The position numbers and the translations under genes were made by a program. The notes below the pieces were generated by a model. The model was given only the letters and a program-made list of their open reading frames with translations. It was not told the origin of the DNA and did no database searches. Below are positions 8,222 through 17,009 of a DNA stretch of 64,000 nucleotides, piece by piece; the first letter of the stretch is position 1, and each line of letters opens with the position of its first letter. The DNA is from WHSW01 sp963722175 (GTDB lineage: Bacteria; Actinomycetota; Thermoleophilia; Solirubrobacterales; 70-9), in the NCBI GenBank assembly GCA_963722175.1, contig CAVRKA010000004.1, positions 1,302,001-1,366,000 of the forward strand, written 5' to 3'.

Positions 8222-9826
8222 CTACGGACTGGTCGCGGGTGGGTCCCCTTGCGCGGCCAGCGCCTTGTCGATGTCGATGTTTCGGGTCTGGCCGGTGAAG
8301 TGGTTCTTCGCCCCGGCGACCCACGCGATCGCCGCGAACAGGACCACCGCGCCGACCGTGAGCGGCGCGTAGTTGAGCGCCTCCCAGCTGAACTCGTCGT
8401 TCCACGGCACCGCGGCCGGGGTGAACGGGAGGCAGAAGATGACCGTGATCAGCGCGACCCAGAAGACGGCGAACGGGTTCATCCACCGCCACTTTCGGCC
8501 GAGGTTCCAGACCGACGACTGCTCGAACTCGTTGCCCTGGCGCCAGCGCAGGTAGATCGGGATCGCGTAGGCGATGTACAGCCCGATCACGGTGATCGAG
8601 ACCACGGCGAAGAACGCGAACGGGAACGGGTCGCCCGCCGAGTTGCCCTTGAGGGCCGGCAGCGTGATCAGCAGCGCGAGCACCGCCATCGTGATCACCG
8701 CATTGCGCGGCGTGCCGGCGGCGTTCACCTTCGACAACCTGTCCGAGAACGGCAGGCCGTGGTCGCGCGAGAAGGCGAAGCACATCCGCGAGGCGCTCGT
8801 CAGGCACGCAAGGCCGCAGAAAAGCTGGCCGATCGTGGAGATGATCACCACCGTCTTGAACGCCGACTCCGACAGCGAGAGGCTGAAGATCTCCAGCGAG
8901 CTGCCGGCCCCGTAGCCCTCGCCCGCGGTGACCGCCGCGGCGTCCGTGGCCGCGAAGGTGATCGCGAGCAGGACGAACCAGCCAATCAGGGCCGAGTAGA
9001 AGATGGACTGCCACACGCCGCGGGCCGCCGAGCGCGACGCGTCGTGCGTCTCCTCGGAGATGTGGGCGGACGCGTCGAAGCCGGTGATCGTGTACTGCGT
9101 GAGCAGGAAGCCGAGCGGCAGCACATAGAACCAGAACATGTCCATGCTGAAGCCCGAGTTGTTGATCCGCTCGGTGAAGACGAAGTCGAAGCTCGCGTGG
9201 TCGTCGGGGACGAACACGAGGATCGCGATGATCACGACGACCCCGGTCACGTGCCAGAAGACCGAGACGTTGTTGATCACGGCCAGCAGGTGCGTGCGCA
9301 TGATGTTGATCGTCGCGTGGATCGCGAGGATGATCGCGAACAGCAGGAACGTCTCACCGAGGATGTGTAGGTCGTCGCCGAAGTTGACCCCGAAGATCTC
9401 GACCCCGTAGAGGCCGAGGACGACGTTGAGGAAGGTGGCCGAGGCGTACACCACCGAGGCCACCACCCCGACCAGTCCGGCAAAGTTGAACCAGCCTGTG
9501 AACCAGCCCCACACCGGCCCGCCGAGCCGCGCCGCCCACCAGTAGATGCCGCCCGCGGTGGGGTACTTGGCGACGATCTCCGAGGTGCAGAAGCCGATGA
9601 TCAGGATCGGGATCGAGATCAGGAGCCAGCCCCAGGAGATCGCGATCGGGCCGCCGTTGTTCCACGCCTGTCCATAGGTCGTGAAGCAGCCCGCGAGGAC
9701 CGAGATGATCGTGAACGAGATCGCGAAGTTCGAGAACCCGCTCCAGCCGCGGTGGAGGTCCTGCCGGATCCCCATCTGGGCCAGTTGGCGCTCGTCCTCA
9801 TCCTTGAACTGATCGACCGTCGCCAT
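8222..9826 (-). CDS. APC-superfamily amino acid/amine permease
   Basis: The 534-aa protein has about 12 hydrophobic segments and an N-terminal RGWSGFSNFAISFTIIS region typical of the amino-acid/polyamine/organocation (APC) family, with the Gly-rich TM1. It is the promoter-proximal gene of the catabolic operon and would import the amine substrate. The ATG at 9826 was chosen over an upstream in-frame start because AGGGAGA lies about 9 nt before it. The closest functional types by context are ethanolamine or putrescine permeases. Confidence 0.88.
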   Translation of the reverse strand: MATVDQFKDEDERQLAQMGIRQDLHRGWSGFSNFAISFTIISVLAGCFTTYGQAWNNGGPIAISWGWLLISIPILIIGFCTSEIVAKYPTAGGIYWWAARLGGPVWGWFTGWFNFAGLVGVVASVVYASATFLNVVLGLYGVEIFGVNFGDDLHILGETFLLFAIILAIHATINIMRTHLLAVINNVSVFWHVTGVVVIIAILVFVPDDHASFDFVFTERINNSGFSMDMFWFYVLPLGFLLTQYTITGFDASAHISEETHDASRSAARGVWQSIFYSALIGWFVLLAITFAATDAAAVTAGEGYGAGSSLEIFSLSLSESAFKTVVIISTIGQLFCGLACLTSASRMCFAFSRDHGLPFSDRLSKVNAAGTPRNAVITMAVLALLITLPALKGNSAGDPFPFAFFAVVSITVIGLYIAYAIPIYLRWRQGNEFEQSSVWNLGRKWRWMNPFAVFWVALITVIFCLPFTPAAVPWNDEFSWEALNYAPLTVGAVVLFAAIAWVAGAKNHFTGQTRNIDIDKALAAQGDPPATSP

Positions 9827-9892
9827 CTGGTTTCTCCCTCTTTGTGGCCTCACCCATCGCCTCATGCGATAAAAGGTGTGTCGGCCCGACCT

Positions 9893-10867
9893 ATGGACGA
9901 CGTGACCCTAAACCCAAGAACGGACACACGTCAAGAGGCGGAGGACGATCTGGGCCGGATCGTCCAATCGCTCGAACCGCTGCTTGGCCGGGTCGTCCAC
10001 GCGCCGCGGCCGCTCGGCGGCGGGATCACCAACCGCAACTACCGCGCCCGCTTCGGCGGCACCGACTACGTGATCCGGGTCCCCGGCAAGGACACGTCGC
10101 TGCTCGAGATCGACCGGGGCGCGGAGAAGATCGCCAACGAGCGCGCCGCCGCGGTCGGGATCGCCCCGCCGGTGGCGGCGATGCTCGACGAGCCGCAGGC
10201 GATCGTCACGATCTTCGTCGAGGGGGTGGGGATGGAGCCCGCCGATCTGCGCGAGCCGACGACGATGGCCGATGTGGCGCGCTCGCTGCGGGCGATCCAC
10301 GGGATCGGCGAACCGCTGCCGACCAGCTTCGATTCGTTCCGGGTCGTCGAGACGTACGCCGAGACGGCGGTGGCGCGCGGGGCGACACTCCCCGGTGCGT
10401 ACGGCGAAGCGCTGCGGCGTGCGGAAGCGATCGAGCGGGCGCTGGCCGGTCCGGAGCACGACCCGGTGCCCTGCCACAACGACCTCCTGGCCGCCAACTT
10501 CATCCGCGGCGTGCAGCTGTGGATCGTCGACTGGGAGTACGCGGGGATGGGGGACCGCTACTTCGACCTCGCCAACTTCGCCGTCAACAACGAGCTCGGT
10601 CCGGCGGAGCAGGAGCGTCTGCTCGCCGCGTACTTCGGGCCGGGCGCGGACCCTCGCGACGCCGCGAGGCGGCTTGCCGCCCTGCGGCTGATGTTCTATA
10701 TGTCCGACTTTCGCGAGGCGATGTGGGGCGTGGTCCAGAACGTGGTCTCCGAGCTCGACTTCGACTTCGCCGGCTACGCCGACAAGCACTTCGCCCGGTT
10801 GCTGGAGACCGCCGCCGAACCCGACTTCGACACCTGGCTTCAGGAGGCGAGTGAGCCCGCGGGCTGA
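9893..10867 (+). CDS. Choline/ethanolamine kinase-like phosphotransferase
   Basis: This roughly 324-aa aminoglycoside-phosphotransferase-fold protein has the GGGITNRNY nucleotide loop, the Brenner motif CHNDLLAANF (catalytic Asp, Mg-binding Asn) and IVDWEYAG with the DFG-equivalent Asp. The pattern is closest to the LicA/choline-ethanolamine kinase group. It is divergent from the permease with 66 bp between starts, so a shared regulatory region is likely. Its presence favours ethanolamine or choline as substrate of the locus. No Shine-Dalgarno is evident. Confidence 0.8.
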   Translation: MDDVTLNPRTDTRQEAEDDLGRIVQSLEPLLGRVVHAPRPLGGGITNRNYRARFGGTDYVIRVPGKDTSLLEIDRGAEKIANERAAAVGIAPPVAAMLDEPQAIVTIFVEGVGMEPADLREPTTMADVARSLRAIHGIGEPLPTSFDSFRVVETYAETAVARGATLPGAYGEALRRAEAIERALAGPEHDPVPCHNDLLAANFIRGVQLWIVDWEYAGMGDRYFDLANFAVNNELGPAEQERLLAAYFGPGADPRDAARRLAALRLMFYMSDFREAMWGVVQNVVSELDFDFAGYADKHFARLLETAAEPDFDTWLQEASEPAG

Positions 10868-10895
10868 GCCCTCCCGGCCACGGGTATCGCCGCGC

Positions 10896-10998
10896 TTGGG
10901 CGGCTGCGAATCGTCGCCCGGCGTCGTCCTCAGTCGTCCGAATAGCGCTGCTATTCGGACTCCCTGCGTCCTGGCCACGCTCGATTCTCGCCGCCCAA
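10896..10998. repeat. Structured intergenic inverted repeat, family A copy 1
   Basis: An outer stem pairs TTGGGCGGC (10896-10904) and GAATCG (10908-10913) with CGATTC and GCCGCCCAA (10990-10998). A central hairpin pairs GTCCGAATAGC (10936-10946) with GCTATTCGGAC (10950-10960). The flanks GTCCTCAGTCG and CTCCCTGCGTCCT are shared with the copy at 49529-49633, where the central stem differs by compensatory changes. It fills the 145 bp between the kinase and the FAD-GcvT gene and could be a structured RNA, a REP-like element or an attenuator. Confidence 0.7.
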
Positions 10999-11012
10999 TC
11001 ACGACGCTACCC

Positions 11013-13484
11013 ATGGCCGTGAGGACTGAGCTCCCGGGCGCCGCCCGCTGCGTGATCATCGGCGGCGGCGTCGGCGGCGCGTCGATCGCCTACCACCTGG
11101 CGAAGCTCGGGTACCGCGACGTCGTCCTGCTCGAGCGCAGCGCGCTCACGTCGGGGTCGACCTTCCACTCGGCCGGGCTGGTCGGCCAGCTGCGCGGGTC
11201 GGTGACGCTGACGAAGATGATGATGCACTCGGTCGAGGTCTACCGCGGCCTGGCGACCGAGTCCGAGCTCGATCCGGGCTGGGTCGAGTGCGGTGGGATC
11301 AGGCTCGCCTCGAGCGAGGAGCGGATGGAGGAGCTGCGCCGCCAGGCGGGCTGGGCGAAGACGTTCGGCCTGCCGCTGGAGCTGATCTCGGCCGACGAGG
11401 CGCGGGAGCTGTTCCCGCCGATGTCCACCGATGGCGTGCTCGGCGCCGCCTGGCTGCCGACGGACGGCTATATCGACCCGGCACAGCTCACCTACGCGCT
11501 CGCCGACGTCGCCCGGCGGGAGGGCGGTGTGACGGTCTTCCAGAACACGCGCGTCACCGGGATCGAGGTCGACGGCGGGCGGGTCCACGCGGTGGACACG
11601 GAGCGCGGGCGGATCGCCGCCGAGGTCGTCGTCAACGCCGCCGGCATGTACGCGGCGGAGATCGGCCGCCTGGCGGGGGTGCGGGTCCCGGTGATCCCGA
11701 TGTCGCACCAGTACCTGGTCACGCAGCCGTTTCGCGACCGCGGCGGGGAGCGGCTGCCGACCCTGCGCGACCCCGACCTGCTGATCTACTTCCGCGAGGA
11801 CGGAGGCGGCCTCGTGATGGGAGGCTACGAGCGTCGGTCGGAGCCCGCCTTCCTTCCCGACGGTCCCGGCGGGCTCGACGGGATCCCCTCCGACTTCAAC
11901 GGCCGCCTGCTCGAGGAGGACTGGGATCGGTTCGAGGAGATCACCGAGAACTCGAAGCGCCGGGTGCCCGCGATGGACGAGGTCACGATCACGAAGCTGA
12001 TCAACGGGCCGGAGGCCTTCACGCCCGACAACGAGTTCTGCCTCGGCGAGTCCGAGGTCAGGGGCCTGTTCGTCGCCGCCGGGTTCTGCGCCCACGGGCT
12101 CGCCGGCGCCGGCGGGATCGGTTGGCAGATCGCCGAGTGGATCGCCGAGGGCGAGCCGAGCCTGGATCTGTGGGAGATGGACGTGCGCCGCTTCGGCGCC
12201 CAGTACCGCTCGCCCTCCTACACCCACGCCCGGATCAAGGAGACGTACGAGACCTACTACGACATCCGCTATCCGAACCACGAGCGCTCGGCCGGGCGGC
12301 CGCTGCGGGTCTCGGCCGCGAACACCTGGCACGCGGGCCACGGCGCCGCCTTCGGGGAGAAGTCCGGCTGGGAGCGGGTCAACTGGTACGAGCCGAACGC
12401 CGCCGCCGGCGACGAATCGCTGCGGCCGCGCGGCTGGGCGGGTCAGCACTGGTCGCCGGCGATCGGCGCCGAGCACCGCGCGACCCGCGAGGCGGTCGCG
12501 ATCTTCGACGAGTCCTCCTTCGCCAAGCTCGAGATCTCCGGGCCGGGGGCGGCGGGCCTGCTCGAGCAGCTGTGCGACAACCGCGTCGCCCGCGAGGTCG
12601 GGGAGATCACCTACACCCAGATGCTCAACCGCCGCGGCGGGATCGAGTGCGACTTCACCGTCGCCCGCCTCGGCCGGGACCGGTTCTCGATCGTCACCGG
12701 GACCGCGTTCGGAAACCACGACCGCGAGTGGATCCGCAGGCACCTGCCCGAGGACGGCTCGGCGCACGTCCGCGACGTCACCGCGGCCTGGTCGTGCTTC
12801 GGGGTCTGGGGGCCACGAGCCCGCGAGCTGCTGGCGCCGCTGACCCCGGACGACCTCTCCAACGAGTCGTTTCCCTACATGTCGGTTCGCGAGATCACCG
12901 TTGGCGACGTCCCGGTGCGGGCGCTGCGGGTCACCTACGTCGGCGAGCTCGGCTGGGAGCTCTACTGCCCGACCGAGTACGGGCTCGGCCTCTGGCGGAC
13001 GCTCTGGGAGGCGGGCCGGGACCACGGCATCGTGGCCGGCGGGTACCGGGCGATCGACTCGATGCGGCTCGAGAAGGGGTATCGGGTCTGGGGCGCGGAC
13101 ATCACTCCGGACGAGACCCCGTACGAGGGCGGGGTCGGGTTCTGCGTCAAGCTCGACAAGGAGGGAGGCTTCATCGGCCGCGAGGCGCTCGTCGAGGCGA
13201 AGGAGGCCGGGCCGCAGACCAAGCTCTGCTGCCTGACGCTCGCCGACCCGCGCTCGGTCGCGCTCGGCAACGAGCCGGTGCGGATCGAGGGCGAGATCGC
13301 CGGGCGCGTGACCACCGGCGGCTACGGGTACACGGTCGAGCGCTCGATCGCCTACGCGTATCTGCCCCCTGGCCACGCCGCGCCGGAGACCGGGGTGGAG
13401 GTGGAGATCTTCGGCGAGTGGGTCGCCGGCGAGGTCGCCGCCGAGCCGCTGTTCGACCCCAAGGGCGAGCGGATCCGCGCCTAG
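11013..13484 (+). CDS. FAD-dependent oxidoreductase fused to GcvT (sarcosine/dimethylglycine dehydrogenase type)
   Basis: The 823-aa protein begins with a Rossmann FAD site (VIIGGGVGGASIAYHL) and the covalent-flavin-family HSAG motif, in a DAO domain of about 370 residues. A FAO_M-like linker follows, then an aminomethyltransferase (GcvT) domain and a GcvT C-terminal domain. This is the architecture of enzymes that demethylate dimethylglycine or sarcosine and pass formaldehyde to tetrahydrofolate. It extends the locus towards methylated-amine/glycine catabolism. An alternative GTG lies 6 nt downstream of the chosen ATG. Neither start has a good Shine-Dalgarno. Confidence 0.88.
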   Translation: MAVRTELPGAARCVIIGGGVGGASIAYHLAKLGYRDVVLLERSALTSGSTFHSAGLVGQLRGSVTLTKMMMHSVEVYRGLATESELDPGWVECGGIRLASSEERMEELRRQAGWAKTFGLPLELISADEARELFPPMSTDGVLGAAWLPTDGYIDPAQLTYALADVARREGGVTVFQNTRVTGIEVDGGRVHAVDTERGRIAAEVVVNAAGMYAAEIGRLAGVRVPVIPMSHQYLVTQPFRDRGGERLPTLRDPDLLIYFREDGGGLVMGGYERRSEPAFLPDGPGGLDGIPSDFNGRLLEEDWDRFEEITENSKRRVPAMDEVTITKLINGPEAFTPDNEFCLGESEVRGLFVAAGFCAHGLAGAGGIGWQIAEWIAEGEPSLDLWEMDVRRFGAQYRSPSYTHARIKETYETYYDIRYPNHERSAGRPLRVSAANTWHAGHGAAFGEKSGWERVNWYEPNAAAGDESLRPRGWAGQHWSPAIGAEHRATREAVAIFDESSFAKLEISGPGAAGLLEQLCDNRVAREVGEITYTQMLNRRGGIECDFTVARLGRDRFSIVTGTAFGNHDREWIRRHLPEDGSAHVRDVTAAWSCFGVWGPRARELLAPLTPDDLSNESFPYMSVREITVGDVPVRALRVTYVGELGWELYCPTEYGLGLWRTLWEAGRDHGIVAGGYRAIDSMRLEKGYRVWGADITPDETPYEGGVGFCVKLDKEGGFIGREALVEAKEAGPQTKLCCLTLADPRSVALGNEPVRIEGEIAGRVTTGGYGYTVERSIAYAYLPPGHAAPETGVEVEIFGEWVAGEVAAEPLFDPKGERIRA

Positions 13485-13487
13485 CGC

Positions 13488-14864
13488 CTAGCTCGGCCGC
13501 GTCGGGATCACGATCCAGACGTCGGCGCCGCCGTCCGCGCGGTTGCGCGCGTGAGCCGAGCCGCCGTGGGCGCGGGCGATCGAGTCGACGACCGCGAGGC
13601 CGAGGCCGGTGCCGCCGCGGCCGCGGCCGGTGTCGGAGCGGCTGAAGCGCTCGAAGGCGCGGTCGATGAACTCGTCCGGGATTCCGGTTCCCTGATCGGT
13701 GACGTGGAGCTCGACCGCGGCGCCGTTGCGCCGCGCCGCGAGCCGGACCTCGCCGGCGCCGTGGCGGAGCGCGTTCTCCACCATGTTGGTGAGCGCCTGC
13801 TCGACCCGCAGCCGATCCGCCTCCAGCACCAGGTCCGCGGCCGGCTCGTGGGTGACCGACCGCTGCGCCTGTCCCGCGCGGGCGGCGAAGCGCGCCTCGG
13901 TCGCCGCCAGCGCGTCCTCGACCGAAAACGGCTTGCGGTCGATCGCGACCTCGCCGTCCTCCGAGCGCGCGACCACCAGCAGCTGCTCGGCGAGCCCGAT
14001 CAGGCGATCGATCTCCTCCATCGCCGAGGCCATGGCGGCGCGCAGCTCGGCCTCGTCGGCGGCGTGCAGGAGCGCCAGCTCGAGCTCGACCCGGTGCAGC
14101 GCCAGCGGCGTGCGCAGCTCGTGGCTGGCGTCGTCGACGAACCGGCGCTCGCGCGCCAGCGCGTCCTCGAGCCGGCCGAGCATCGTGTTCAGGGTCTCCG
14201 CAAGGCGGGAGAGCTCGTCGCCGGCCTCGGAGACCGGTAGGCGGGCTCCCGGATCGGTCGCCGAGATCCGGGCCGCGCGACGGCGCATCGACTCGACCGG
14301 GCGCAGCGCCGCGCCGGCCATCGCGTAGCCGGCCAGCGATGCGAGCAGCAGGGCGACCGGCCCTCCGATCGCCATCAGCCTGGCGAGGCTGGAGAGCGCC
14401 TCGTCGCGATCGCCCAGCGACGAGCCGACGACGACGATCAGCGCCCCGCTCTCGGCTTCGATCGGGGTCGCCAGCAGCCGCGCGTCGCCCTCGATCCCCG
14501 GCACGTCCGACGCGTCGACGAACGTCGCTTCCTGCGTGGCGCGGTCGAGCTCGGCGGAGTCGAGGACGACGGTATCGCCGAGCTGGCCGGTCGAATCGAC
14601 GATCCGCCCCGTCGGGGTGAGGATCTGGGCGAAGCTCTCGTCCTGCTCGACGAGCGGGTCGGAGTCGGAGCCGGAGAGCTGCCCGCCGGCGTCGCGGGCG
14701 AGCGCCGAGACCTCGGTCGCCCGCGAGCGCAGCGCGGTCTCCAGCGACTCGTCGAGCTGCGACCCGAGCCGCAGGTAGAGGAAGAGGCCGACGGCGACGA
14801 AGACGATCGCCATCACGCCGGCGAAGGCGAGCGTCACCCGCAGCCGGATCGGGAGGCGCCTCAT
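13488..14864 (-). CDS. OmpR-partner sensor histidine kinase
   Basis: The 458-aa kinase has a short cytoplasmic N-terminus, TM1 at about residues 11-32, an extracytoplasmic sensor of about 130 residues, TM2 at about 165-185, HAMP, then HisKA with His248 in DASHELRTP. The ATPase domain shows the N box (NMVENALRHG) and the G boxes DQGTGIP and GGTGLGL. It overlaps the response regulator stop by 4 nt (ATGA) and is convergent with the FAD-GcvT gene, with only 3 bp between stops. The signal is unknown. Confidence 0.9.
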   Translation of the reverse strand: MRRLPIRLRVTLAFAGVMAIVFVAVGLFLYLRLGSQLDESLETALRSRATEVSALARDAGGQLSGSDSDPLVEQDESFAQILTPTGRIVDSTGQLGDTVVLDSAELDRATQEATFVDASDVPGIEGDARLLATPIEAESGALIVVVGSSLGDRDEALSSLARLMAIGGPVALLLASLAGYAMAGAALRPVESMRRRAARISATDPGARLPVSEAGDELSRLAETLNTMLGRLEDALARERRFVDDASHELRTPLALHRVELELALLHAADEAELRAAMASAMEEIDRLIGLAEQLLVVARSEDGEVAIDRKPFSVEDALAATEARFAARAGQAQRSVTHEPAADLVLEADRLRVEQALTNMVENALRHGAGEVRLAARRNGAAVELHVTDQGTGIPDEFIDRAFERFSRSDTGRGRGGTGLGLAVVDSIARAHGGSAHARNRADGGADVWIVIPTRPS

Positions 14865-15538
14865 CCTCCGTCCTCGCGCAGGCGGTAGCCGGACCCGCGC
14901 ACGGTCTCGATCGAGTCGGTGCCGAACGGCTGGTCGATCTTGCGCCGCAGGAAGCGGACGTAGGAGTCCACGACGTTGGAGCGGTTCTCGTAGTCGTAGT
15001 CCCAGGCGTGCTCGAGCAGGGCATAGCGGGAGAGCACCTCCCCGGGCCTGCGCATGAACGTCTCCAGCAGCGCGAACTCCTTCGCCGAGAGCGAGATCTC
15101 CGCCTTGTCGCGCATCACCCGCTTCGTCGCCGGGTCGAGGCGCAGGTCGCCGACCCGAAGCTCGACCGGGCGCTCGATCGAGCCGCGCCTGACCAGCGCC
15201 CGCAGGCGGGCGAGCAACTCCGCGAACGAGAACGGCTTCGTCAGGTAGTCGTCGGCGCCGCCGTCGAGTCCGGCGACCCGGTCGCGGACGGAATCGCGCG
15301 CGGTCAGCAGCAGGATCGGGGTCCAGACCCCGGCGGCGCGCAGCCGGCGGCAGACCTCGAGCCCGTCGATCCCGGGCAGCATGATGTCGAGCACGATCGC
15401 GTCGTAGTCGGTCGCCTCGGCCATCCACAGCGCGTCCTCGCCCTTCGTGGTCACGTCGGCGGCGAGCCCCTCGCCGCGCATCCCGCGCCGGATCAGCCCG
15501 GCCATCTTGACCTCGTCCTCGACGATCAACACGCGCAT
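14861..15538 (-). CDS. OmpR/PhoB-family response regulator
   Basis: The 225-aa regulator has the acidic pocket VEDE, phosphoacceptor Asp51 in LDIMLPG, the switch Thr/Ser in LLTA and Lys in LTKPF, and a winged-helix C-terminal domain ending VRGSGYRL. I chose the ATG of MRVLIVEDE; an in-frame TTG 9 nt upstream is also possible. The kinase gene follows with a 4-nt overlap. Two direct TTTCATC repeats 11 bp apart lie just upstream and may be its own binding site. Confidence 0.92.
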   Translation of the reverse strand: MRVLIVEDEVKMAGLIRRGMRGEGLAADVTTKGEDALWMAEATDYDAIVLDIMLPGIDGLEVCRRLRAAGVWTPILLLTARDSVRDRVAGLDGGADDYLTKPFSFAELLARLRALVRRGSIERPVELRVGDLRLDPATKRVMRDKAEISLSAKEFALLETFMRRPGEVLSRYALLEHAWDYDYENRSNVVDSYVRFLRRKIDQPFGTDSIETVRGSGYRLREDGG

Positions 15539-15560
15539 CTCCAGCAAGCGTACGCGCGAA

Positions 15561-15578
15561 GATGAAAGCCTGATGAAA
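15561..15578 (-). promoter_or_regulatory. Direct-repeat candidate operator of the two-component system
   Basis: Read on the minus strand the sequence is TTTCATCAGGCTTTCATC: two identical 7-mers with 11-bp periodicity, the spacing on which OmpR-family dimers bind. It lies 23-40 bp upstream of the response-regulator ATG, where autoregulation would act. Confidence 0.45.
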
Positions 15579-15614
15579 GGGGCTGCCCCGCAGGGGTCAG
15601 CCTCGCCCTCGGAT

Positions 15615-16319
15615 TCAGACGAGCCCGGCGAGGATGTGCTCGGTGCCGCGGATGTGCTGGCGGATCAGCGCCGCCGCCGCGATCGCGTCTCCGGAGCGCA
15701 GATGGGCGACGAGCTTTCGGTGCTGGGCGTTGGACCGCGTCAGCACCTCCTCGGGATGGGGGATGCGGGCGATCAGGTCGCTCATCTGGCCCTGGACCTC
15801 GGTCATCTCGGTGACCAGCCGGGGCGAGCGGGCGGCCTCGGCAATGCCGATGTGGAAACGGATGTCGGCGCGCCGGTACACCTCGAACCCGGCGGCGCCG
15901 GCCATCCGCTCCACGAGCTTGCCGAGCGCGTCGAGGTCCGCGCGCTCGGCGCGCTCGGCCGCGAGGATCGTCGAACCGACCTCGACCGCGACCCGGTGGT
16001 CGAGCACCGCCCACGCGTCGCGGCCGAGCGCGTCCTTGCCGCCCTCCGAGAGCGGCGGTCGCTCGGCGACGAACGTGCCACCGGAGCGGCCGCGCACCGA
16101 CTCCAGGTACCCGGACTGAACCAGGGTGGTGAGCGCCTGCCGCAGGGTCGAGCGCGAGATCCGCAGCTCCTCGGCGAGCCGGCGCTCGGGAGGCAGCTTG
16201 GTGCCCGGAGCGAGCAGTCCGACGCGGATCGCGGTGCCGAGTCGCTCGACCGTCTCCTCGAACGTGGTCGGCGGCCGGACCGGCTGGAACACCGCCTCGA
16301 TGGCGGCATCGCGCTTCAC
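15615..16319 (-). CDS. FadR-subfamily GntR transcriptional regulator (FCD domain)
   Basis: The 234-aa regulator has a winged helix (PERRLAEELRISRSTLRQAL, about residues 44-63), then the wing RGRSGGTF and an all-helical FCD effector domain with the metal-binding Asp/His positions (DIRFH, HRKLVAHL). Repressors of this type accompany permease/GS-like/PuuD clusters in Actinobacteria, so control of the 4-13 kb locus is a reasonable inference. The GTG start is 7 nt downstream of TAGGTT, so the message is probably leaderless. Confidence 0.88.
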   Translation of the reverse strand: MKRDAAIEAVFQPVRPPTTFEETVERLGTAIRVGLLAPGTKLPPERRLAEELRISRSTLRQALTTLVQSGYLESVRGRSGGTFVAERPPLSEGGKDALGRDAWAVLDHRVAVEVGSTILAAERAERADLDALGKLVERMAGAAGFEVYRRADIRFHIGIAEAARSPRLVTEMTEVQGQMSDLIARIPHPEEVLTRSNAQHRKLVAHLRSGDAIAAAALIRQHIRGTEHILAGLV

Positions 16320-16343
16320 GGGTCCTAACCTACCCGGGCGCGG

Positions 16344-17009
16344 CTACCCCCGCCCGGGCCGATCGCGGAGCCCCAACGCGTGCCTGATCTCGGGGATCGC
16401 CTGCTCGTTGGAGCGGAAGCGCACCCCGATCATCCCGATCGCGCTCGCGGTCTCGACGTTGACCTGGACGTCGTCCACGAACAGGCACTGCTCGGCGCTG
16501 ACGCCGCTCAGGCGGGCGACCGTCAGGTGGTAGATCGGCGGGTCGGGCTTGCGCATCCCGACGAAGCCCGAGTCGACGACGAGCTCGAAGATCTCGTCGA
16601 CCGGCAGCATCGAGCGCCACAGCGGCTCCCACTCGCGGACGTTGTTGGTCAGCAGCGCCATCCGCCGGCCGCTGCGCTTGATCTCGCGCATCAGCTCGAT
16701 CATCGGCTCGTTCGGCTGCAGGGCCTCGAAGTAGATCTCGCGGAAGCGATGCAGCTCGGGACGGTGGCCGAGCTCGGGCTCGAGCGCCCCGGCGATCCGG
16801 TCGAGGAAGTCGACCTCGGTGAGCCGGCCGGTCTCGAGCTCGAACAGCGGATGGGCGCCGTCGCGCTCGGCGATCGCCTGCATCGCCCGGCCGAGCGACT
16901 CGGCCGAGATCCCGGTCTGGTCCTGGAACGCGGCGAACGAGTTCAGCAGCGGGGTGGTGAGGACGCCGCCGAAGTCCGAGATCACCGCGGTGATCCGTCG
17001 CGGCGTCAC
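16344..17009 (-). CDS. HAD-superfamily hydrolase (subfamily IA, YihX/epoxide-hydrolase-N-like)
   Basis: The 221-aa protein has motif I as DFGGV, motif II LLTNN, Lys in RKPDP and motif IV VDDVQVN. The second acidic residue of the usual DxD motif is a glycine, as in the YihX and soluble-epoxide-hydrolase N-terminal branch. It probably dephosphorylates a small metabolite, or may be inactive as a phosphatase. It overlaps the next upstream gene (17006-17527) by 4 nt. Confidence 0.85.
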   Translation of the reverse strand: MTPRRITAVISDFGGVLTTPLLNSFAAFQDQTGISAESLGRAMQAIAERDGAHPLFELETGRLTEVDFLDRIAGALEPELGHRPELHRFREIYFEALQPNEPMIELMREIKRSGRRMALLTNNVREWEPLWRSMLPVDEIFELVVDSGFVGMRKPDPPIYHLTVARLSGVSAEQCLFVDDVQVNVETASAIGMIGVRFRSNEQAIPEIRHALGLRDRPGRG

